A stretch of 64,000 nucleotides of DNA, taken from the NCBI RefSeq assembly GCF_003473485.1, contig NC_053046.1:37099832-37163831 (forward strand), read 5' to 3'. The DNA is from Medicago truncatula. Lineage: Eukaryota > Streptophyta > Magnoliopsida > Fabales > Fabaceae. Positions 47,594 to 57,030 of this stretch are shown piece after piece. The notes below the pieces were generated by a model. It was not told the origin of the DNA and made no database searches. It was given only the letters and a program-made list of their open reading frames with translations. Numbering within the stretch: the first letter of the stretch is position 1; every line of letters begins with the position of its first letter. A program made the position numbers and the translations under genes.

Positions 47594-48211
47594 TCACAGT
47601 TTCTCTGCGATCTGAGCCAATGACTGCAAATTACACCGAACAATGGTATCAGCAAAACTACATGTTTCTTCCTTAGTGTTACCCTGTGGTACATCAACAA
47701 CATATGATTCAATGACAACTGTTCCTCCGTTACCATCACCGTGCAACGTTGTCACTGACCGGTAATTCCTACACCTATGAACACCACCAACAACACTGAA
47801 ACTAATAACATGGCGTTCTTCATCAAGAATATCCAACCTCTCGGTGCTTGAAACAGCAGGTAGACCGGAAACAAGTCGAACTTCACGAAGAGCACCAACA
47901 CGAATGCCGTCACCGGAGGCAACTACGTTGCAGCTTTTAACAAAGTGTTTGTAGCCTTGAGGATAATCAAAGCGGCGGACGACTGACCAGACGGTTGAAA
48001 CGGAGGCGTTGATTGTTTGGATCACGACGGAGTAGCATTGGTTTTGTCCCACCACGTGCATGTGGTGGTCTACAACCGTTTCTGGAACAGAAACGGTTGG
48101 TTTTAAAGAAGAAAGCGCGTAACGACACGCTTGAATTTGTTTCGGACAGTTAACACCGTTAGTAATAGCAGTGTTAGAGTCGAACCGTTGGAATTGAACT
48201 GGTGAAGGCAT
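47594..48211 (-). CDS. PYL4: Abscisic acid receptor, PYL4-type
   Basis: Intronless, 205 residues, as usual for the PYL4-6 group. It is a soluble START-fold receptor which, with ABA bound, inhibits clade A PP2C phosphatases and so frees SnRK2 kinases. Seen: HFVKSC with the ABA carboxylate-binding Lys (K92), the gate loop SGLPA (115-119), STERL with its Glu (E124), the latch region GGVHRC (142-147), ESYVVDVPQGNTKEET, and the C-terminal helix CNLQSLAQIAEKL. The N-terminal 50 residues are variable as in relatives. Odd: the latch, normally G-G-(E/D)-H-R-L, has Val and Cys at the third and sixth positions (V144, C147); the conserved Leu (PYR1 L117) lines the ABA pocket. His and Arg are intact, as is the rest of the fold. 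The subgroup symbol is by similarity; PYL5 or PYL6 are possible. Confidence 0.93.
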   Translation of the reverse strand: MPSPVQFQRFDSNTAITNGVNCPKQIQACRYALSSLKPTVSVPETVVDHHMHVVGQNQCYSVVIQTINASVSTVWSVVRRFDYPQGYKHFVKSCNVVASGDGIRVGALREVRLVSGLPAVSSTERLDILDEERHVISFSVVGGVHRCRNYRSVTTLHGDGNGGTVVIESYVVDVPQGNTKEETCSFADTIVRCNLQSLAQIAEKL

Positions 48212-48361
48212 TTCTATTTTGCGAATGCACGAGTATTTTATTAGTAATGAAAATAAAGAAGAAGAAGATTAGTTATGTGAAGTTAAAATGTTAGATTAGA
48301 TATATATGTGGAGGGTGAGAGAGGGTTTGAGAGGCTATTATTTTTGTAACACAAGTTGGTG

Positions 48362-48369
48362 GTATTTAA
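48362..48369 (-). promoter_or_regulatory. Candidate TATA box of the PYL gene
   Basis: On the minus strand tcttaaatacc lies about 150 bp before the ATG and is followed about 40 bases later by a pyrimidine-rich leader (ctctcaaaccctctctcacc). A second candidate, tatatat at 48301-48307, is closer but would leave a leader of only about 60 bases. Confidence 0.35.
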
Positions 48370-49289
48370 GACTAAATAAGAGTTCTCTTTCTTTTTCTCT
48401 TCTTTTGTTGTTCAAAGAGACAAAGAAAATAAAAGTGAATCATAGTTGCTATTGAATTAATTGAAGCAATGACATTACGCGGTGGTTACATGCAAGTGGA
48501 TCAACTTGTTGTTTGTAAGAATGCAAGTTGCATAACATCTTTAGACTTGGTTTTATCAATTACATTTATTTATTTTATTTTATTTATATCAAAGTGCAAC
48601 TTTGCCGTATTTTATGTATTAATATTAATATTAATATTTTAAGGTTCACTTGCTAATGAATATTCTCTATTTTATTCCACCAACTTCACCTTCTAGTACC
48701 ACCAGTCGTTGCAATGTTTCATGTTGTTGTTTATTTTATATTTGAGAAATTCTTTTTTATTTTTGGTGGTGTTAAAATAATGAAAGTCATGCACGAATTT
48801 CAAGGGTATCTTAGGAAACGGATAATGTTTGAAGGAACAGTCTAGAAACTCCGGCGGATAGGCAAGTTGCTTGCGATATTGTATTCATCAAGTGATAGAA
48901 GTTTATCAAAAGAAATCAAGTGGTAGAAGCGGCACGCATATTTTGAAATTTATATATGAATTAAAAATGCTTGGGAAACATTTTTCTCTTGTCTAATTTT
49001 GAGAAAAAGAAAACTAGTTGTTGGTGTGATCACACAATTGTAAGGATCTATAAAGGAAAAAAAAAAAAAACCATTAGAAAGGACTAAGAACATCCACACT
49101 AAGGCTCTATTCATCTAGGTACTCTTAAAAGACCTAAATTAGTGTGGTATAGATAATCACATTAAATTAAGAACAATTTTAAAAGAGTTAAAATGTTATT
49201 CTTTTCAATCATACTTGTAATGTTAACATCAAACTTCTATACGGTATGATACCTTTTTTTTTTTTTTTTTTTAATCTAACATGTCGGGA
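48370..49289. other. Intergenic upstream of the PYL gene
   Basis: Promoter-side sequence of the PYL gene followed by AT-rich DNA with long A and T runs. No ABRE-like ACGTG core stands out in the first few hundred bases. No element recognised. Confidence 0.35.
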
Positions 49290-49890
49290 ACTACCTATGT
49301 TTTTCGTAAAGTTTTGAGGAGGCTCCCCGCATCCTTGATCCAACACTAGACACTACTCCCACTCTTTCATAAAGTTGAATCAAAATACGAAGGAAAATTA
49401 TCACATAGTCTTAAAACAATCACACATGTGAGTTTAGACATCACATTTCCACCTAAAATCTTAAAATATTTAATAAATGAGTCATCTTATTTATATATTG
49501 TTCAATATCAACTCGTCCATTCAACATGAGACATCTAACTCACATTTAACATATCAATAATATTTCGAGTCACCTCTTTATCTTAGTGTTTTATCATGAA
49601 ACATCTCAACACTTCTTTGTTGAGTGCTTGTTCTTTAGTATTATTACATTTTGTGCTTGATCGATTGAACAATAGATTTAGATGTGTTATACCAAATAAT
49701 GTTATAGAACATGTTCAATTATTTTGTAGTCCATGTTTAAATAGTAAATGTTACATGCGGTTTGAACGACTTGTGTTTGATCTATTTAGAAAACTCAAAA
49801 TACTAAGATGTTTCAACTAAAGGAACTTGTTAAGGATAATATTACTGTGTCCATTAAAGGGTTGATTTACATTAATGGTTGGTGTGATCT
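49290..49890. repeat. Tandem-type duplication, copy A
   Basis: Blocks cactctttcataaagttgaa, atgtgagtttagacatcaca, cctaaaatcttaaaatattt, aatatcaataatatttcgag, ataatgttatagaacatgtt, acatgcggtttgaacgactt and aaaactcaaa recur in order at 50110-51480. Copy A is uninterrupted where copy B has a Mutator-type insertion. Confidence 0.65.
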
Positions 49891-50109
49891 AGGCGTGACA
49901 ATGGATTGGAATGGGGACGGATTTTATGTTTCCCGTTACTCCTAAATATTTACATGTTATCTTACTTATATTTAATAAGGATGAGAAATTGAATTTCATC
50001 CCCGTCATCGACAAGTACGGATATTCCTACCTCATTTCCGTTTCTGCGATAAAGAGATGATGGTAATCAATGTTTATGGTGATGGAGAAGAAAGAGACCG
50101 GGGAAGTGA

Positions 50110-51480
50110 GATATGGGAATTGCACTCACTCTTTCATAAAGTTGATCAAACACTGGGAATTGCACTCACTCTTTCGTAAAGTTGAATCACACTCTGATAT
50201 CGGTCTAGAACACCGAAGTAAATTGTTACATTGATAAAAAAACAACGACAAATGTGAGTTTATACATCACTTTTTTTACCTAAAATCTTAAGATATTTAA
50301 CAAATTAATCATCTCATTTATATGTTATTCAATATATACTCATCTATTTAATGTGAGACTTCTAACTCACACTTAAAATATCAATAATATTTCGATTCAT
50401 CTTTATGTGTTAGTGGATTTTCGGCGAAGCTCGCACAATTTACGAAGGGGCCAAATATTAAAAAGAAATAAAATTTATTTTAAAAACTAGTATATTAAAG
50501 TTAATCAATAAATAAAATAAATTTACAATAATTTTTACTTATATTTAATGAAATGACAACGAAGAAAATAAAAGTTAAACAATAGTTATTTATAAAAGTT
50601 GAGCTTTATAGAGTTGTAAGAACTAAAATTTATCCATAATTGACACTAAACTAAATATATTATCAATATTTGTTCAATATCATCTCTTTTTAAACCAACA
50701 AAATTGTTTGGAGTAGCCAAATAATATATCAATGGAGTAGTTACATATAAACCTATACTAATTTTTAAGTTTTTCTTATCCTTTTGGTTGCCAATGCTGC
50801 TTGAACGGTTGAACATTAGTTAGTTGTGTCATAGCGAATAATGTGATAGAACATAGGCTTAATTGATCTGTCAGTCCCTGAAGAAGAAGAAGAAGATACG
50901 AAGAAGAAGAAGACAAACCTGAGGATCTTCTTCACCAGCCATTCCCGTTCCTTCGTTCTCACCAAGTTCTTCTGATGTTTTTCGCTTTCTCTCACTAAGT
51001 TGCACGTTCTCTCTCTACGTTTCTGGAAAACAAAGAGTTATGCCACGTAAATGCCTATCTGAACTGGACTTAACGTTTTTTGAAAAAATATGACGGAAAG
51101 GACTAGATTAGGTAACGTCAGCTAAGTTAAGGGACGCGTTTGACAAAGTTAAGATTTATGAGACCAAATTGAATAAAAGAAATAAGTTAAAGGACTGACA
51201 GATCAGTTAAGCCTAAAACATAATAAGATGTTCAAATAGTAAAGTGTGCCGTTTAATTTTACATTTTGTCGGTCAATAACATTTTGTGGTCCATGTTTAT
51301 TTAACTAGTAAAGTGTGCCGTTTAATTTTACATGCGGTTTGAATGACTTGTGTTTTCAACTATTTAGAAAACTCAAATGAAAAGAGTAAAATGTTTCAAC
51401 AAAATAAAGCTGTTGAGGATAATACTATACTACTGTGGCCATTAAAGAGTCGAGTTACATTAATGGTGGACAAATTCTAC
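50110..51480. repeat. Tandem-type duplication, copy B
   Basis: Same block order as 49290-49890 (cactctttcgtaaagttgaa ... atgtgatagaacatag ... acatgcggtttgaatgactt), with about 350 bp of unrelated AT-rich sequence near 50420-50760 and the 358-bp element at 50856-51213 inserted. No gene is apparent; ORFs in the two copies do not correspond. Confidence 0.65.
50856..51213. mobile_element. Mutator-type element carrying exon-like sequence
   Basis: Ends ggcttaattgatctgtcagt and, inverted, ggcttaactgatctgtcagt. Flanks tagaacata (50847-50855) and taaaacata (51214-51222) agree at eight of nine. The short TIRs enclose an interior of higher GC content. On the minus strand (about 51015-50919) it reads as a possible exon bounded by tag and gtttgt: ENVQLSERKRKTSEELGENE then GTGMAGEEDPQ. 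The parent gene is unknown. Confidence 0.7.
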
Positions 51481-52954
51481 ATATGTGTTTGGGATGAGAG
51501 TCGTGCTTTATTCATATTGGTCGTAGGTTTTATTTGGACGTGGAGTTATAGTTAGTTTGATTTTGGTTTAGTTTTTTTTTTTGGTCAAGTAAATGTGTAG
51601 ATTTTAGTTTAGTTGATTGTATAGTTTGCATTTAATTGTATCTTTATCTTTGGCACACCTTGTACAATAAATAGTTTTTACTAATTTATTTCTCTAACTA
51701 ACAAGAAAAATTCGAACCAATTTTGTATTGAAAAACGTATATTTAAAAAAAAAAAATTTGAAATAATAAACTAATACACTGCTGTATACCCAACACTTCT
51801 TTCATTTCTTCTTTTACTTATTCAAGTCTTAAGTAATATTCCCTCTACAAAAAGTCGTGAGTACTATTTCTTTTGCCATTAAAAAAAAGTATTTTTGCCA
51901 TTTCTTTTTACATATAACTTGCAGCGTATCTTTTAGAAACAAAGAGATATATCAACTAATAAGTTTTTTTTAAGTCAAACTAATCCATTAAAATTGACAC
52001 AAGAAAAAATAATAATAATTTTTTATTTATTTAAAAAATGAATTTAGTATAATATACATTTTGTAAAATAATAATGATTTTTTTAACATACATATGATCA
52101 ATAATTATACGGTTTGATTAGTGATTCGTTGATTTGACCAATTACTCAGTAGAGTCGAACACTATTTTGGTTTTAAATATATAAAAAATGGTTTTTTTTT
52201 TTTTAATTGACTACAAAATAATTAAAAGAGGTTATGATTCAATGCTCATTTTCTTTTCTCTCTTTCATTATTCAATGGTCCAGTCTTTGGAGGAAAACAA
52301 TCAATACAATTTTCTGAAGAATACAATTTTAAATTAGCCACTTGATTAATATGGACCAATTTTTTTTTTGAAGGATAATATGGACCAAATTGAAAATTGA
52401 ATATAGAAGCCAAAAACTCTTTTGAGTTGATATAATAGTGTTGGTTTAAAACCTTAGAATGTGTTCATTTTAAAATCTTATTTTAGTGGATAATTTAGCT
52501 TCTTCAAAACAAAAAACAAAAAAGTCAAGACCTATGTTCTTTTATAAGCAAAATATTTTAATGATTAGAATATATTGGGTGGTCAAAATTTTGTTACAAC
52601 AAGTCAAATCAAATATATTGAAAACATATGAGGGGATTAATCCACAAATTAGAAGAAGAATAAGAAGAAGAAAAATCTTGGTTCTACCTTCTCGACTAAT
52701 TAATCAAGACCAAGACAATCGTATAGTCTTATCTATCACCTATGCATTGTTATCTACTTCTATATTGAATAAAATATCGCGATGCTCCAACCAAATACAC
52801 AATAGTGAAGTTAATCAAATCAGATATATCGTCTTTTTTTTTTTTTTTGACAAAATGAATCGTCTTCTTATCATTCTTCCCTTTACAAACCACATTAAAG
52901 ATTAGAAAATTATCAGCCATTTCAATTCCGCAATTTTTCGCATTCCATCTCATT
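51481..52954. other. Intergenic, nothing recognised
   Basis: A 139-codon ORF at 52486-52905 is Lys/Ile/Asn-rich, ends in poly-Phe from a T-run and shows no motif. It is not called. No other feature. Confidence 0.35.
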
Positions 52955-52959
52955 CATTT

Positions 52960-53390
52960 GAAAATCAAATTACAAATTATCTTTGTTTTTGGGCAACTTG
53001 CGAGTAAATGGCTAGTAGTTTCAATTTCATTAAAACATAGCACCTAACATTGTTGATGCAATCACGAAAAACTGGCTATTCTCCATAATTATACTCGGGT
53101 TGGTAATTTGTCTTGGGATAATCTCCAACCAAACACAACTATTTTTTTGTGCTATTGAAGTGTTCCACAACCACTCAAGAACTCCCAACATTAAAATCAT
53201 CACGAATCTGCATATTTTTCAACGTCTGATAGGATCCTTTAATAGTAAAAATGATGTTTCCATCATTCATTTAAATGTATACGCCACTCGATATTGTGAC
53301 TGCACTCTAGAAAATTTTTGTGTCAATTCTTCAGCAATAATAACCTCTTCATGGCTTCAAAATCTGAACCAGCCTTAGGACCACTCTTAG
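52960..53390 (-). pseudogene. LINE reverse-transcriptase C-terminal (zf-RVT) fragment
   Basis: The minus strand reads EWLWNTSIAQKNSCVWLEII near 53160 and, after frame changes, CFNEIETTSHLLASCPKTK near 52985-53040. These fit the plant LINE pattern 'LW....P.K...F.WR....R..T...L' and 'C....E...HL...CP'. Several stops and frame shifts are present. Assignment rests on pattern memory. Confidence 0.5.
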
Positions 53391-53969
53391 AACATTATGC
53401 GTGAATTGAAAATAAAAAACTCTAGACTCCCACTTTGGTTAGTAGAGTATATTAGTGAGTGTGAGTTGAAAAACACTAGTCTTACATTGCTTAGTTTTGA
53501 TTAATTTTCAACATTATGTAAGGAGTTCTCATTTTCTTTCCAAAACACTTACGATGTGTTTAATCTGTTTTATTGGACAGAACAGTGCAAGACAGAACAG
53601 CACATCACAAGGCAAAATAGTATTGGATAAATTTTTATGGTATTGAATAATTTTTTGTCTAATACGATTTTTTGGTAGAGAAAAAGTTATTTTAGTATTT
53701 TATGACAAAAATTTGTTTTGTAGTTTAGTGCGGAACAAGAATTTCAGTTTTTGTCTTGTCTCATGCCTCCAGTTTGTCATGTCTTTGAAACAATTTTACA
53801 AATCAAACGCAATACAACAAGAGTTGTCCTTCATTTTTTTTTTAGCAGATCAAACACACCATTTATGATCCACTTTTCCCTTTTCTTTTTTGTTTCTTCA
53901 ATAATTTTATCCTTTTGAAAAAAATTTGTCCCTTAATTCTAAGAGTGATCATAATACCATATTAGAGTG
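53391..53969. other. Intergenic, nothing recognised
   Basis: AT-rich. The phrase 'gacagaacagtgcaagacag' region near 53575 and the 'aaaatttgttttgtagt' region near 53710 look like parts of a dispersed repeat but have no partner in this window. Confidence 0.3.
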
Positions 53970-53977
53970 ATCATAGT

Positions 53978-54346
53978 CAGGGATGGATGCAGGGGAGGGC
54001 AAAGGTGAGCTCCTGCCCCTCCCTCCCCCAAAACGAAATTAATACTAATACATTGAAATAAATTTGGATACATTAAACTTTTTTAGTTCAATAATTTTTG
54101 GTTTCTATAAGTTTCTTCTACCGGAGAAAATCGATACTAAATAGGACTATCTCTTTTAGTTGAAATTTGAAGAACTTTAGTTTGTCATGCGGTAGAAGTA
54201 GAATGTTCATTCAATCTTTTATCTCTTAAGTAACAAACATTGGACACTTTTATTATTTTCTGTCAAATTTTTTCGTGTCTGCAAAATTATATTATAATTA
54301 AAATCTTTTTAGCCCCTTGTCTCATAAGTTTTTGGATCTGTCTATG
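53978..54346. mobile_element. Non-autonomous hAT element with perfect 8-bp target duplication
   Basis: Ends cagggatggatgcag and (inverted) catagacagatccaa are imperfect short TIRs. Flanks atcatagt at 53970-53977 and 54347-54354 are identical. 369 bp, no coding region. The insertion splits a short direct repeat of 'agagtgatcataataccat' type. Confidence 0.75.
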
Positions 54347-54354
54347 ATCATAGT

Positions 54355-54939
54355 ACCATAATAGAGTGGTCATAATATCATATTAAATCGGTCTTAGAAC
54401 CATATTTAAGTTTTAGAACATACCTACATTGCAATAGGACTTCAAAACTATTATAGCCTCACTATTTTGTCTTGAGGACGTCGTGGTTAATAGTCTACTA
54501 ACAAAATTTTGGGCAATGTTAAGAAACATCTTAAAAAAGCGATATACTCCGTGACTTATCACAATAGTCTCTTCGATGGCCGAAAAGTTATTTTTAAAAA
54601 AATTTAACTATTTTTCCAACAATTTTAAGACATTTCATTTCTATCATGTTTATCGAATAGCTCGGGTTCCATAGTTCCTGACTATAAACAATTTTGGTTT
54701 GAAGGGAGTCATTTCATAATATGGCAACAAAGGATGTTGTTCTTCCTAACAACAAAAAGAGTTGGTAATTTTTCTAAGGATCGGATCTCAATAGTATTTT
54801 AAACGTTTGAACAAGAAGAAAAGGATAAAAAAAAGCTAGAGATATACTCATTTGAAATGACCACTGTGAAGTTTTTGTTGTCTCGAACAAGAATGCTAGA
54901 GAGAAATTCGCATGGTTGGTACTGAAGTCGTCAGGAAAA
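54355..54939. other. Intergenic, nothing definite
   Basis: No gene or complete element. The last 200 bases may be further decayed copia sequence leading into the next relic. Confidence 0.3.
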
Positions 54940-56000
54940 TTATTCTCAAGAATGTGATGCATAGACTCCAGAGATAAGAAAGAATATGATTTCTGAATTT
55001 TTAATAGGCAATGTTATGTTCACTAAGACTTTAAGAGAAGATTTGTACATCATTACTATAAATGGTATTTTTGTTTGGAAAGGGTATGACACCGATGACA
55101 TATTCAGATTAAATATTGATACGAATAAAATTTATCTTTTTATTTACATGTTGTGTATTTTAATATTTGACATGTTCGATTTTGTCATGTAAACAAGTTT
55201 GTAATTTCAAACTTGAGCAACTTTAGTTTAATTGCAAATTTATTTGTAAATGATTTTTAAAAATGTGATTTCTACATTCAAACTAAAATAAGCAAAAGTT
55301 CACATAAATAAGTGTTTAGAGAATCTAACCTCTAGACTTAATACATTCTAGTTCTAATATATGTAAACTTGATGGCACCTTGACCAAAAGTAGTAAAATA
55401 TATTTGATCACTTTTATTGATGATTGTTATGACTATACTTTTGTTTATCTTATGAAAAATAAAATTAAACCGCTTGACATGTTAAGATTTTTGTAATAGA
55501 AATTAAAAATCAATTCAATAAAAAGGTCAAGCGATTTCATAGTGATAGAGGCACAAAGTATTATTTTCACATATTCTCCTCAAATGAACAGTAAAACTAA
55601 AAGAAAGAATAGAACCTTGATTGAATTAGTTGTTGTTATCATGTTTGATTATGGGTGCTACATCTCTTTGATGGGGGGAAATTTTGTTGATTGTTTTCTT
55701 CATGTTAAATAGAGTCCTTAAGTTTGAGAAGAAAAAAAAATTCTCCTTATCAAATTTTGAAGAAAATATAACCCTACTTAACTTTATTTTCGAACTTGGG
55801 TTTATCTAGTCTATGTTCGGATCCGGAACTCCAAGAGAGTGAAATTCACTAGTAAAGCATATGTGTGTATTCATTAGGTATGCACTTAATATCAAACCAT
55901 ACATGTTTTATGGTATAAATGTTAGAGTGATCGGATCATAAAATCAAACGATGTTGATAAGGAGAATTATTGTTTCCGTAATGGGAAAAACAACAACCGA
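54940..56000 (+). pseudogene. Ty1-copia gag-pre-integrase and integrase relic
   Basis: Starting near 54955 the plus strand reads TPEIRKN and MISEFLIGNVMFTKTLREDL, then a pre-integrase region (DIFRLNIDTNKI). After frame shifts come CKLDGTLTKSSKIYLITFID, DCYDYTFVYLMKNK, NQFNKKVKRFHSDRGTKYY (integrase core with the second catalytic Asp in SDRG) and TKRKNRTLIELVVVIM. A final part (SKAYVCVFI, ESNDVD-like region) reaches about 55990. Stops, frame shifts and deletions are frequent and no LTRs were found, so this is an internal relic. Confidence 0.75.
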
Positions 56001-56328
56001 TTAGTCTAACCCATAAATAAATTATTGTTTAAATTTACATATGAAGTTTGATTCAATTTAGTTTTCGAAAATAAATATGAATTAATTCAAATATTTCTAA
56101 TGATATGACATAGTATATAATTGATTGATAATGTAAACCATCTTCACACTAACAGAATATACAAATTAAATCCAAAAAGTACAAATGAAGGATGAGTTTT
56201 AAAAAATATATAGTTTGGCAGTATCTTTATTGTTAAATTGGCATGACATCAGTCCTAATTTTATTCTTTAGTTATAACAAGGAGTGATCATGTTGGTGTA
56301 TCAATTCTCCAGCATGCCACTTAACTTA

Positions 56329-56592
56329 GTGTATGTTTGGTTATGTGTTGCAAAAATTGATTTTGGCTAAAAATAATTGAAGTTAATGTGATTTATGTTT
56401 GAATATATTTATGTAAAAGTGAACCAAACAATAAATTTGGATGTTAAAATCAAAGCTTCAATTTCTAACTTCATGTATAATCAATTCTAGAGGCAAAGTC
56501 TATTATACTCTTGAACAACCAAACATGTCAGAATCAATTTTACACCACTAAAATTAATTATAGCCCATCTAAAAGTACCATACATACAATTA
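56329..56592. mobile_element. MITE-like element
   Basis: The left end (gtatgtttggttatgtgttg, then aaaaattgattttggc) and the right end (inverted ttgtatgtatggtacttttaga, then ggttgttcaagag-, caaacatg) resemble the common legume repeat that starts 'gtgtttggtt'. Interior inverted phrases (aaaattgattttggc / cagaatcaattttaca) are visible. Ends approximate. Confidence 0.4.
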
Positions 56593-57030
56593 GGTAAACC
56601 TCCAAAGTACTAAAATTGAAAGAAGAAAAAAAATGAAGTTTATCACTAGTACATAACTGGAATTTGCCTGAACCAAATCCACCAGTTTGTTAAATAAAAA
56701 TAAAACATACTGGACTCTCCATAATAAAGATTGTTAAGAAGTGGACTTGGATCCTTTATTGATGCTCCATAATAGTCCTGTGTTGTGTAAGGTAAATGTT
56801 AAGAGAATTTCAACCAATGACATAAGTAACTAGTTATAGCAGGAATAAATAATCACATGTTAGACTTGGAAACAAATTATATTTGAAATCTTTTATGGCA
56901 TGATCATTTTACACCGACACACACACACACACAAGAAAAGGACATAGCAGATAACAAAACATGTGACAAGTATGAAAGAATCTATATGTAACACAGATTT
57001 ATGTTCCTTATAACAATGAGTATTTACCTT
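56593..57030. other. 3' flank of the CLASSY gene
   Basis: AT-rich, holding the 3' untranslated region of the minus-strand gene. A (ca)n run of about eight units lies near 56916-56931. Confidence 0.35.

Noticed and set aside
52486..52905. 139-codon plus-strand ORF
   Set aside because: AT-driven Lys/Ile/Asn composition and a poly-Phe stretch from a T-run; no domain seen.
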